Shown piece after piece: positions 1-7,270 of a stretch of DNA of 64,000 nt. The translations under genes and the position numbers were made by a program. This stretch comes from a virus: the IMG/VR virus record IMGVR_UViG_3300030419_006954, positions 31,566 to 95,565 of that record; one strand, written 5' to 3'. Numbering within the stretch: the stretch's first letter is position 1; the number at the start of each line of letters is the position of its first letter. The notes under the pieces were generated by a model. The model saw nothing but the letters and a program-made list of their open reading frames with translations. It was not told where the DNA came from and did not search any database.

Positions 1-1
1 C

Positions 2-1414
2 ACTGATTTTTTTACTTTGCTCTCTAAGGCTTACATGGAAAGCGCTGTTAATCAACTCATCGGAAGCACTTTTCCAAAACCCGCTGCAAGCGGTGGTGGA
101 GGCGGCGGCGGTGGTAGAGGCGGCGGCGGTGGCCTCTTGGGTTTTATTGGAAGTCTTTTAACTGGGAAAAACAGCGGGGGTCTTGTTACGGGAGGATCGG
201 GAATAAAAGACGATGTTCCCACTTTATTAACAGGTGGTGAATTTGTTATCAGGAGAAGCGCTGTATCAAGATACGGACCAGAGTTTCTTGAGGCTTTAAA
301 CAGAGGGGGAATTCAAACCATGCAAAGAGGTGGGCTCTTTAGCCCAGGAACTTACGGGCAAGGAGCGATAACGGGACAGAGAAACCTTTTAGATTTTGCT
401 ACGCAGTCAGCCACCCGTGGTCAATTTGATCAACTTAGTGGAGGGGCTGGGTTCGGAGCAGTATCATTGGAACCGATGAGCGCCCGATTAACTATGTTCG
501 GGAGGAGAAACAGTCCACTGTTTCAGAGAGAGCAAGACTCACAAAGAGAGGCTTTTGGACTTTACGTTCGCCAAGTTCAACATGAAGAAGAAATAAGAAG
601 ACAAGACGAAGAAAGAAGGAGAGGTTTTAGAAACTCTATAATAATGGCCGCTGCTAGCGTAGCATTGAACGAATTTGCCACGGGTTTTAGTGAATCAATG
701 AAGGCTAGTAAGGGCACGGACCAAGGCCCACTTAGTAGACTTTGGAGTGCAGTGGGAGCTGGTGTTACAGGCTTTGAAGGTGAAGGAGGGCAAAGATTTG
801 GCGGATTACTAAACTTTGGCCCCAGACCAGAAGGTCTGCTTCCATCACAAATACGCGCTGGCTCAGGGACAACAACCGTTGCTCCCCACACACATAATAG
901 CGGTGGCGGTGTTGTTAACACAGGAGCGCCTCTTTCACCACTGCCCAGCCGCACTCGACCTGTTACCCCACTTACCCAAGAACAGAGAGCAGACATCGCA
1001 ACGGGAGGGAGCGGAGGACTCCATTGGACTAACCCCGATCATTTTTCGAGTGGTGGCTACATTTCTCCCACTGCTGGAGTAGATACGGTCCCAAGCATGT
1101 TGTCGGGTGGAGAATTTGTGATGAACGCTGCCGCCACTCAACGCATGGGTCGCGGAAATCTGGCCGCTCTTAATGCTGGCGGTGGTGCGGGAGGTGGCGA
1201 CGAGGCAATAGTCGCTAGGCTCGATGAGCTTATTGCTGTAACTGATGGAAGCGGAGAAAGCGTTATCAACATTACCGTTAATTCTGACGGCACTGAAACT
1301 CAAGGCGGTAATGGTGACGAGCAGCAGCAGAACCTAGCCATTAAAATTAAAGATGTTGTAAGACAAGTTATTGCTGAAGAGCAAAGATTAGGGGGCTCAT
1401 TAAGAAGGAATTAA
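2..1414 (+). CDS. Tail tape-measure protein, C-terminal part (5' end outside window)
   Basis: The frame is open to the left edge of the window, so only the last ~470 residues are visible; the TTG at 17 is probably not the real start. The protein is Gly-rich, with a poly-Gly run near the N-terminal end of the visible part. It carries two copies of the motif commonly found near the C-terminus of phage tape measures, GG-x(n)-DxVPxxLxGGEFV, at about residues 53-75 and 345-370 of the fragment counted from the TTG. Each copy is followed by a phrase like 'ALNxGG'. The tape measure sets tail length and is threaded in the tail tube. Minor tail genes follow directly. Having two copies of the motif is unusual. 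Confidence 0.75.
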   Translation, partial: TDFFTLLSKAYMESAVNQLIGSTFPKPAASGGGGGGGGRGGGGGLLGFIGSLLTGKNSGGLVTGGSGIKDDVPTLLTGGEFVIRRSAVSRYGPEFLEALNRGGIQTMQRGGLFSPGTYGQGAITGQRNLLDFATQSATRGQFDQLSGGAGFGAVSLEPMSARLTMFGRRNSPLFQREQDSQREAFGLYVRQVQHEEEIRRQDEERRRGFRNSIIMAAASVALNEFATGFSESMKASKGTDQGPLSRLWSAVGAGVTGFEGEGGQRFGGLLNFGPRPEGLLPSQIRAGSGTTTVAPHTHNSGGGVVNTGAPLSPLPSRTRPVTPLTQEQRADIATGGSGGLHWTNPDHFSSGGYISPTAGVDTVPSMLSGGEFVMNAAATQRMGRGNLAALNAGGGAGGGDEAIVARLDELIAVTDGSGESVINITVNSDGTETQGGNGDEQQQNLAIKIKDVVRQVIAEEQRLGGSLRRN

Positions 1415-1417
1415 AAA

Positions 1418-2221
1418 GTGTTTGGGACAAAGCTAAATTATGATTCCCATTTTTTTGTTAATGGGGAAGAAATATCGGGGATAGACTCGATAGAGATTGG
1501 TTATCAAAATTCCGCCAATGTTACTAAACCTCTTGGTTATCATGGGGGAGTCGTAACGGTGGGGGGACCAACCCAACAAAGCTTATCTGTTTCAAGATAC
1601 TTAATTTCCAACACTCCTTTAGAATCTTTTTCTAACGGTCAAAAATTTACAGGAAGCTTGAATTATGAAGGAGGCTCTTATGGTTTTAATAGTGGCTATA
1701 TAACAGATGTTTCTGTTAATTGTGCAGTGGGCGCGATTCCGCGAACAAATTATAATTTTGTCGTGTATGATGAGTTGACAGGAGTAGATGCTTCTGGGAC
1801 ACAGACCAGCGATATATATATTCCAAGCCAAGGATCTATTTCGATCACTTGCGATAATGTAAGCACCAACAGGGTATTGGGATTTGATTACAGGGTAGAA
1901 TCGCCTATAAAACCATATTATACAATAGGCTCAGAAAACCCAGCTGAAGTTAAGTATGTGGGACCGAATACTTACACAGCCTCAGTTCAGTTAGAAGTAG
2001 ATGACGTTTTCCCAGAAAGCGGATATACATTTTTGACTTCTGGAAAAGATGGGAGAGGAGGAAAGTTCAACCAAACTAACGTAATTTTGTCTGTCAATGG
2101 GAGAGACGGGACAAACATAAAAAATTATCCAATCCCCTCCCCTGTTTTAGTAGGCGAACAGTTAAGCGCTTCTGCTGACGGATCTCTACGGTTAACTCTT
2201 AATTATATAGGACACATGTAA
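1418..2221 (+). CDS. Putative minor tail protein, paralogue of the gene at 3176
   Basis: A 267-residue protein with a GTG start three bases after the tape-measure stop; its stop overlaps the next start as TAATG. It is rich in beta-forming residues, Gly, Ser and Asn, with no membrane segment. The phrase 'NCAVGAIP' and the surrounding layout recur in the 364-residue product at 3176, so the two look like distant paralogues. Position right after the tape measure suggests a distal tail or tail-tube-like role, but no named family is recognised. Confidence 0.6.
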   Translation: MFGTKLNYDSHFFVNGEEISGIDSIEIGYQNSANVTKPLGYHGGVVTVGGPTQQSLSVSRYLISNTPLESFSNGQKFTGSLNYEGGSYGFNSGYITDVSVNCAVGAIPRTNYNFVVYDELTGVDASGTQTSDIYIPSQGSISITCDNVSTNRVLGFDYRVESPIKPYYTIGSENPAEVKYVGPNTYTASVQLEVDDVFPESGYTFLTSGKDGRGGKFNQTNVILSVNGRDGTNIKNYPIPSPVLVGEQLSASADGSLRLTLNYIGHM

Positions 2222-3174
2222 TGAGCGAAAGTTTATTTTATAATAGAGACCAAAATATCTCAGGAGCAACAGTCCCAAGCGAACTGGGGGGGCTGACTTT
2301 TACTCCTGTTTATGGGTCTCGGGTAAGCTTTGAGGCAAAAAATCACTCGTATAACACTGATGATTTTTATTATAATTTAATACCGATGTCAGTAAATAGT
2401 TTGACGGCTAAATTTGAAGTCAGATATGATGTTAACGAAAGCGGGGCGAGACAGCTTGCTGCTTTTTTTGAAAGCAAAGAGGGATTTAAACCCTTGGAAT
2501 TTACTCCTGATAATTCTGGAATTTACAAAACTGTTTCTGGTTTTTGTGATAATTATGCGATTAACTTTATAAACAACCAACACTTTGAGGTGGGGGCTAG
2601 TATCGCGGTTGATCGCGCTCCAACCCTGTTAAATTGGTCGGGAGGAAATTTTGCCAACATCCCATTCCAGTCGTGGACTAACTCTACATCTTTTAAGAAA
2701 TATGATGTTGTTTATTCAGGAATCAATGAAAACAAGTTAGACAACTTTTATTATTGCACAGGAGACAATACTTCCTCGGAAACCAATAGTCCTACAGGAA
2801 CAGCTTCTTTGTGGTCACAAAAGTTTTTCTTTGAACCAGACATAGGAATTCAAAATGATGTGAAAATTAAGGCTGATGTTTTAGACTACAGAAATTCTTT
2901 TACCCAACACTTAAAAACCAATGATAACATAGCTACATTTGATATGAGGTATACTTATACTGATATCACCGACAAACAATTAAGATGCATGTTACACTTT
3001 TTGGAGAGAAAGGGAGGATATAGAATATTTGAACATCAGATTCCCTCTGTGTATAATAGACCCAAAGTTTATTATTGTCCTAGCTGGGAACATACATGGA
3101 ATTATTTTAATTCTAACACTTTGACGCTTGATCTTGTAGAAAACCCACTCGGAGTAATACCAACAGAAACATAA
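2221..3174 (+). CDS. Minor tail protein, gpM-like with an inserted small module
   Basis: The 317-residue product ends with the pattern of lambda gpM-type minor tail proteins: a short helix (KQLRCMLHFLERKGG), then 'FEHQIP', then 'YYCPSWEHTW'. The N-terminal half has a second, more diverged copy of this layout (RQLAAFFESKEGFKPLEF). Between them, about residues 140-195, sits a module with the pattern W-xS-x(S/T)-F-xxxDVV...FYYC...P...W, which resembles a chitin-binding CBM5/12-type fold and recurs in the gpL-like gene at 59619. GpM acts at the tail tip below the tape measure, which fits its place here. Confidence 0.6.
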   Translation: MSESLFYNRDQNISGATVPSELGGLTFTPVYGSRVSFEAKNHSYNTDDFYYNLIPMSVNSLTAKFEVRYDVNESGARQLAAFFESKEGFKPLEFTPDNSGIYKTVSGFCDNYAINFINNQHFEVGASIAVDRAPTLLNWSGGNFANIPFQSWTNSTSFKKYDVVYSGINENKLDNFYYCTGDNTSSETNSPTGTASLWSQKFFFEPDIGIQNDVKIKADVLDYRNSFTQHLKTNDNIATFDMRYTYTDITDKQLRCMLHFLERKGGYRIFEHQIPSVYNRPKVYYCPSWEHTWNYFNSNTLTLDLVENPLGVIPTET

Positions 3175-3175
3175 A

Positions 3176-4270
3176 ATGGCTAGAGATATCATAAAAAGCA
3201 ATATCGCCGCAGTTGCAGTAAATCATGGCTCTTCTGATGCTTTTAGCACCTCTGCTCTTGGTCTCAGGCTTTATATGGGAGTTAAAGACTTTAATTATTC
3301 TATTCAGCTCCCACGCCAAAATTTAAAACAAGTAGGAAGTCAAGAACTTGCTTTTAATGGAATGGTTAACCAGCCCGATGTAGAGCTGGGGATTTCTTAT
3401 ATAGCTCAACCCGTAGGTTCAAATGAATATAATGGAAACTTTGTTGGTGAGTCGTCCTTCTTCACCAAATTTAATAATTTCTTTTCGGGCACTGCCGAAA
3501 ATTCTTCTAACTTTTATGTTTTTTTAGATCCTAATCAGCAAGCTGATATTTTTAATACTTTAAAATTTGATGAGTCTTTAATAAACTTATCAGGATTTGA
3601 TTCTATCGCATTCGGAAATTGTTATGCGACTACATATGGAATAAGTTATGCGGTGGGGGGAGCGCCCACCGTTTCTACAAATTATCTTTGTTCTAACGTT
3701 GTATTTGAAAATATAACTGGCACATCCATGCAAATCCCAGCCATCAATTTAACAGGCGGCAATAACGATGGTGTTGGTTTGTGTTCTTTTCAGTTTGAAG
3801 AAAATACTACAGATGATTCCAAGCCTGTTGTATTAAATCCCACAGACACAAACAGTAGCATAACCCTACAAAACTTAGAGGTGGGAGGACAGGCTTTATC
3901 TGGAGTTCATTTCATTCAGTCTGTAGATATGTCTGTAGACTTACCCAGAAGCTCTTCCTATGGTCTTGGAAACGATTTTGCTTACAATAGAAAAGCTCAA
4001 CTACCAGCGAACGGAAGATTCTCAGTCTCCTCTCTTGTCTCAGGATTAAACTCGGGGGTCTTAACAGGAATATTAGATAGCGACCAAAATTATGACTTCC
4101 AATTAGTTTTAGCTTCTGGTTCTAAAAAAATGATTTACCAAATCGAAGACGCTAAATTAAGCACTTATAACTATGGGATGTCTGTAAATCAACAAATGTC
4201 TTTTGACGCCGACTTCTCTTTTAATGTAACTGAAACAAAAGGACTGAAGATTAGCGGGACCATTGTTTAG
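3176..4270 (+). CDS. Putative tail protein, paralogue of the gene at 1418
   Basis: A 364-residue, beta-rich protein starting one base after the previous stop. Its middle ('ISYAVGGAP', then 'SSITLQNLEV') follows the same order as the gene at 1418 ('VNCAVGAIP', then 'GSISITCDNV'), so a duplicated tail-tube-like fold is likely. It has an extra N-terminal stretch of about 100 residues. It is the last plus-strand gene of the left tail block and overlaps the convergent minus-strand gene by four bases at 4267-4270, with no terminator visible between them. The exact function is not recognised. Confidence 0.55.
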   Translation: MARDIIKSNIAAVAVNHGSSDAFSTSALGLRLYMGVKDFNYSIQLPRQNLKQVGSQELAFNGMVNQPDVELGISYIAQPVGSNEYNGNFVGESSFFTKFNNFFSGTAENSSNFYVFLDPNQQADIFNTLKFDESLINLSGFDSIAFGNCYATTYGISYAVGGAPTVSTNYLCSNVVFENITGTSMQIPAINLTGGNNDGVGLCSFQFEENTTDDSKPVVLNPTDTNSSITLQNLEVGGQALSGVHFIQSVDMSVDLPRSSSYGLGNDFAYNRKAQLPANGRFSVSSLVSGLNSGVLTGILDSDQNYDFQLVLASGSKKMIYQIEDAKLSTYNYGMSVNQQMSFDADFSFNVTETKGLKISGTIV

Positions 4271-4653
4271 TCATAATCAATTTTAATGTTCTTGCTTTCG
4301 TAACCCTTTTCCTTTATTCGGTTCGGGTGTTCAGCCCCTCCTCTTTCTTTGGCATAATTGTCATAAAATTTTTCCTTTACGGGGTCAAGACCTCCCGCTT
4401 TTTCAGCTCTCTTGGCGCTTAGTTCTGATGAAAGGTCCATCATATCTCCCATGGTCCCTTTTTTATTATAAGTCGCGTCAATATACTGCTGCTTATTAAA
4501 AGGATCTATTGAATTATCAATGGAGGCGTTGGGGGAGAGAAAAACTCTCTTCCACTCAACACCCCCCTCTGAATAAATATGTTTGTCATTCATCCCTTGG
4601 AATACCTCTCGGTATTCTTTTCTGTCGGGATGCTTGTAGACATAAATCGGCAT
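4267..4653 (-). CDS. FmdB-like small protein lacking the zinc-ribbon cysteines
   Basis: The 128-residue product starts MPIYVYKHPD, close to the MPxYEYxC opening of the FmdB family of small zinc-ribbon regulatory proteins, and continues with a 'F' and 'W-KRVF' spacing typical of that family. There is no cysteine anywhere in the protein, so no zinc ribbon can form. The C-terminal two thirds is charged and unrecognised. Its ATG overlaps the stop of the Hsp20 gene by one base, so the two are translationally coupled. It is the last gene of the minus-strand operon. Confidence 0.5.
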   Translation of the reverse strand: MPIYVYKHPDRKEYREVFQGMNDKHIYSEGGVEWKRVFLSPNASIDNSIDPFNKQQYIDATYNKKGTMGDMMDLSSELSAKRAEKAGGLDPVKEKFYDNYAKERGGAEHPNRIKEKGYESKNIKIDYD

Positions 4654-4979
4654 CAGGTTTCAATTTTAATGTCCCTGCCTTCACAAACCTCTTTTTTAGG
4701 GAGTGTGATGGTAAGCAAACCATTTTCGAGCTTGGAAGAAATATGTTCTTCTGAAACATCGGTAGTCAAATACACCTTAAATTTCTTTTTGCGTTTTTTG
4801 TTTTCAGCATGAACATTTAAAACGCCGTCTATGACTGTTAATTTTATGTCTTTTTTAGAAAAGCCAGCCAGCTCTAATTCAGCTGTATATACATCCCCCG
4901 TATCTGTGACAGCTACATCTGTAGATAGAGTAAATGGGTAGGTAGGGTTTTCGAATAATTTTTCAAATAATGGATTCAT
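4653..4979 (-). CDS. Small heat-shock protein (Hsp20 / alpha-crystallin)
   Basis: The 108-residue product fits an alpha-crystallin domain: 'VYTAELELAGFSKKDIKLTV' early, then a lysine-rich loop, then 'SSKLENGLLTITLPK' as the hallmark C-terminal strand (A-x-x-x-n-GvL-x-I-x-x-P). Such ATP-independent holdase chaperones are common in cyanophages and other large marine phages and probably protect folding virion proteins. The N-terminal arm is short and there is no clear C-terminal IxI anchor. A TATAAATA octamer lies directly upstream on the same strand (4983-4990). Confidence 0.85.
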   Translation of the reverse strand: MNPLFEKLFENPTYPFTLSTDVAVTDTGDVYTAELELAGFSKKDIKLTVIDGVLNVHAENKKRKKKFKVYLTTDVSEEHISSKLENGLLTITLPKKEVCEGRDIKIET

Positions 4980-4982
4980 GTG

Positions 4983-4990
4983 TATTTATA
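4983..4990 (-). promoter_or_regulatory. T4-late-like TATAAATA octamer upstream of hsp20
   Basis: On the minus strand this reads TATAAATA, the octamer recognised by T4-type late sigma gp55. It lies in the 19-base gap before hsp20, in the right orientation. If used as in T4, transcription would start almost at the ATG, so the geometry is awkward. The sequence is AT-rich and the octamer also occurs by chance inside coding regions here, so this is tentative. Confidence 0.25.
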
Positions 4991-4998
4991 AGCAATTT

Positions 4999-6090
4999 TT
5001 ATGCCTGAGCTTTACCCTTAAAAATATAGGCTAAAATATCCTCCACCATTTTAGAATAGGTCATAGTGTCTCCCATTTCTACACCAGCTGTGTTTAATTG
5101 ACCCACCTTTGCTTCTGCTTTCTCCATAGCAGTAACAGCTTCCTCTTCGGTCCAAGTGTAAAAAGTGCCTTGGTTAAATGGTCGGTTTTTTTCGAAAAAT
5201 ACTCCATCAAACACGGGCATTTCGCCTGACGGCTCAATCAAAATAGAATTTTCCTTGGTGGCCCAGTCTTTATGAGAGGTGGAATTTAAAACAATGCTCC
5301 ACTTACCTAAGCAAGTAGCATTAAAGGCGGGAAGATTCCAACCCTCTCCCCCTGACAAGCCTGTTAAGTCAATATCAATTGCATTTAGAAATTCATTGAC
5401 CTCCGCGTTCTTATCTAAGGGAGGAATAATATTAATATTATTATAATGGTTCCCTTCTAGGGTCTGATTTATGATATTTTGCATTTGCTCTGGTTTAAAA
5501 AACGGATTATTAATGCAACAAGAAAGCTGATATTTGTTGTTGTTTCCGTATTTTTTTAGCCAAGCTCTAATTATTTTTTGGGTGTGTTTTCTGTTTTCAT
5601 ATTTTCCCATTAACCCAAAATGAACAACATCCTTGAGGTAGGTTTTGTTGGTTCGATAGAATTCTGGATCTAATCCCAGGGGAATAGACCTAGAGTTGGT
5701 AACTCCTTTATTCTCAAAGTGCTTTGAGGCTTCTCGCGAACTAAAAAAAGTGAGGTCTTGATGAGCACACAAAGCGACTTCTTCGTTGGTGGGTTCATTG
5801 CATTCATAAAAGGTAAAAAGAAATTGATCTTTATTTTTTCTATTCTCACTACCATTAAGATGCCACAGCTTTAAACAAGGAATGTCCTTTTTAAGAAAAT
5901 CCCATCTCTGGTTGATGGCTTTTTCAATATAAGATTTTAGCTCTTCGGTAACATTAAATGCACTAAGGTCTACATTTCCTATAGGAAAAATCCCTATATC
6001 AACATTTAGTTTATGCAGTTCCCTAACAAGATTGTAGGAAACATTTCCGAAGCTTAATCTATTAAGCGGGATTTCTAGAAGGAGCTTCAT
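4999..6090 (-). CDS. Glycosyltransferase, GT-B fold (GT4-like)
   Basis: A 363-residue product starting ATG directly at the SSB stop. The C-terminal half has GT-B features: 'VVHFGLMGKYENRK' (start of the second Rossmann-like domain with a conserved glycine and basic residues) and a 'GGEGWNLPAFNATCLGK' stretch, the usual nucleotide-sugar-binding E-G-x-x-x-P-x-x-E region, with Asn-Ala in place of the last Glu. Similar transferases are frequent in marine T4-like phages. It is separate from the large glycan island, between chaperone and SSB genes, so it may glycosylate a virion protein. The acceptor is unknown. Confidence 0.65.
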   Translation of the reverse strand: MKLLLEIPLNRLSFGNVSYNLVRELHKLNVDIGIFPIGNVDLSAFNVTEELKSYIEKAINQRWDFLKKDIPCLKLWHLNGSENRKNKDQFLFTFYECNEPTNEEVALCAHQDLTFFSSREASKHFENKGVTNSRSIPLGLDPEFYRTNKTYLKDVVHFGLMGKYENRKHTQKIIRAWLKKYGNNNKYQLSCCINNPFFKPEQMQNIINQTLEGNHYNNINIIPPLDKNAEVNEFLNAIDIDLTGLSGGEGWNLPAFNATCLGKWSIVLNSTSHKDWATKENSILIEPSGEMPVFDGVFFEKNRPFNQGTFYTWTEEEAVTAMEKAEAKVGQLNTAGVEMGDTMTYSKMVEDILAYIFKGKAQA

Positions 6091-6455
6091 TAAAAGGGAA
6101 CAAGATCTTCAGACTCCTCAGATTTTTCAGCCTCTGAATCAGAATCAGACTTCTTCCCAGAACTCAAAAACTGGAGATCCTTGCCACGAATATAATACTT
6201 GCTAAAGCTTTTTCCGTCTTTCTCCCAAGAAGACATGCAGAGTTCTCCTTGAACCATAAACTCACGGCCCTTGGTCAGATATTTCTCTGCAATTTCTGCG
6301 GTCTTGTTCCAAAACTCTACGTCGATAAAGCATTTAGTTTTGGCGTTGGCCGTGGATATTCCAACCCTGAGGTTGGCTACTTTGTTACCAGTGTCAGTTG
6401 TGCGGACTTCTGGATCTTTTACCAGATATGCGGCGGCTGTAATTGAATTAAACAT
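6090..6455 (-). CDS. ssb: Single-stranded DNA-binding protein (bacterial SSB type)
   Basis: The 121-residue product has an OB-fold SSB core: 'FNSITAAAYLVKDPEVR', 'VANLRVGIST', 'TKCFIDVEFWNKTAEIAEKYLTKG' and 'FMVQGEL'. A Ser/Asp/Glu-rich linker follows, and the tail ends EDLVPF, the acidic-plus-Phe tip that in bacterial SSBs recruits partner proteins. It covers exposed ssDNA in replication and recombination. A clear Shine-Dalgarno-like AGAAGGA precedes the ATG, one of the few in the window. The start lies inside the end of the sigma gene (8-base overlap). Confidence 0.9.
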   Translation of the reverse strand: MFNSITAAAYLVKDPEVRTTDTGNKVANLRVGISTANAKTKCFIDVEFWNKTAEIAEKYLTKGREFMVQGELCMSSWEKDGKSFSKYYIRGKDLQFLSSGKKSDSDSEAEKSEESEDLVPF

Positions 6456-7056
6456 AATTTCCTTCTTTTTTTACTTTGTTAATGAATCGGTTATGGATGT
6501 TTATACATCCTTGGATACTCATGTCAAGTTTTTCTGCTATTTTTCTCCAAGGAGTGAGCTTATTATTATCTACCCCGTATCTCAAGTCAATTATTTTTTT
6601 GACCCTGATATCTTTTTCTTTTTCTAAGCATTTATTAAACAATGAAAAAGCCTCTTCTTTGTCTATTTCTGTCGCGAAGCTTTCGGAGGCTGGTTCAATA
6701 TAGTTTGGTATTCCATCAAAACAAATCTCCTTATTCTTCTTTTTTTTATTGAGGAGATTTAAGCACTTCCATTTTGTTTGATTGGCTAAATGAGTCGAAA
6801 ACTTAGTTTTACGAGTAGGATCGTAATTTAAAGCTGCCGAATAAATTGTAGAATCTTTTTCTCCTACCAGCTGGTATTTATCCACCACACATTGAGGGTG
6901 AGACATAAACTGATTTACCATAGTATGAAAAATACCCGAGTGTCTGTCTATGATTTCCAAGAGGCTCTCCTCATCGTTTGTTTCTTGGATGTTGGAGATC
7001 AGAGTGTAGTCGCTTTCCACTGAACCAATCCTATCATCTGTATCATCTTTTTCCAA
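6448..7056 (-). CDS. Phage RNA polymerase sigma factor (sigma-70 family)
   Basis: The 202-residue product has a region-2-like helix set ('YDPTRKTKFSTHLANQTKWKCLN', compare the YDPxKGxKFSTYAxWWIR of bacterial sigmas) followed by a basic KKKKK stretch. A C-terminal helix-turn-helix like region 4 follows ('IIDLRYGVD...TPWRKIAEKLDMSIQGCINIHNR'). T4 gp55, by contrast, has no region 4. The TTG start is uncertain: the frame stays open to 7104 but holds no ATG. It probably redirects host RNA polymerase to phage promoters. It is first in a minus-strand operon with ssb, a glycosyltransferase, hsp20 and the FmdB-like gene. Confidence 0.75.
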   Translation of the reverse strand: MEKDDTDDRIGSVESDYTLISNIQETNDEESLLEIIDRHSGIFHTMVNQFMSHPQCVVDKYQLVGEKDSTIYSAALNYDPTRKTKFSTHLANQTKWKCLNLLNKKKKNKEICFDGIPNYIEPASESFATEIDKEEAFSLFNKCLEKEKDIRVKKIIDLRYGVDNNKLTPWRKIAEKLDMSIQGCINIHNRFINKVKKEGNYV

Positions 7057-7070
7057 AAGAATTCGGGGAA

Positions 7071-7089
7071 TATTTATAATATATTTATA
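7071..7089 (-). promoter_or_regulatory. Two tandem TATAAATA octamers before the sigma gene
   Basis: On the minus strand TATAAATA occurs at 7082-7089 and again at 7071-7078, an 11-base step. Both point at the sigma gene and would give leaders of about 20 and 9 bases with T4-type late geometry. They could form a self-activated promoter for the phage sigma factor, or be simple AT-rich sequence. Confidence 0.35.
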
Positions 7090-7096
7090 AAACGTT

Positions 7097-7139
7097 TTAC
7101 GTTAAAGACTAACGTTACCTTTTACCATTACGTTAAAGA
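7097..7139. repeat. Direct repeat TTACGTTAAAGA, two copies 31 bases apart
   Basis: TTACGTTAAAGA is at 7097-7108 and again at 7128-7139. The 31-base step is close to three helical turns, as expected for cooperative protein binding sites. AACGTT hexamers at 7091 and 7111 lie in the same stretch. The site is between the consensus promoter and the sigma gene. Confidence 0.5.
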
Positions 7140-7140
7140 A

Positions 7141-7157
7141 CTAAGAAGCGTTCTTAG
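7141..7157. promoter_or_regulatory. Perfect 7-bp inverted repeat, 3-base centre
   Basis: CTAAGAA-GCG-TTCTTAG. On the minus strand the hairpin is followed by a loosely T-rich stretch, so a weak attenuator is possible. Overlapping it, GTTCT-T-AGAAC at 7150-7160 is another perfect dyad, which favours a repressor operator. Confidence 0.45.
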
Positions 7158-7158
7158 A

Positions 7159-7171
7159 ACCGTTTCACGGT
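7159..7171. promoter_or_regulatory. Dyad ACCGT-TTC-ACGGT at the predicted transcription start
   Basis: Perfect 5-bp arms with a 3-base centre, beginning one base downstream of the minus-strand -10 box at 7173-7178. A protein bound here would cover the start site, so it is a good operator candidate. The same layout (a -10 box touching a dyad with a 3-base centre) occurs at 10330-10351. Confidence 0.5.
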
Positions 7172-7172
7172 A

Positions 7173-7200
7173 ATTATATCGTGGACTCTTATTCTGTCAA
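7173..7200 (-). promoter_or_regulatory. Consensus sigma-70-type promoter for the sigma/ssb/hsp20 operon
   Basis: Read on the minus strand: TTGACA (7195-7200), a 16-base spacer, then TATAAT (7173-7178). Both hexamers match consensus perfectly. Transcription would begin near 7166 and give a leader of about 110 bases carrying the dyads and direct repeats before the sigma gene. A perfect host-type promoter suggests early expression by host polymerase, held by a repressor. Confidence 0.7.
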
Positions 7201-7270
7201 CTAAAATTTTTCGGAAATTTCTTAATTGAGAGTGGACACTATTGCCCCCTAAGTGTAAATTCCTTTGACC

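Noticed and set aside
577-1303. Minus-strand and alternative plus frames inside the tape-measure gene
   Set aside because: Shadow frames over a Gly-rich gene; the tape-measure frame carries both recognisable motifs.
7138-7160. LexA-type SOS box in the sigma-operon leader
   Set aside because: GAAC and GTTC half-sites are present, but their spacing (8 or 15 bases) fits neither the Gram-positive (N4) nor the alphaproteobacterial (N7 direct) box.
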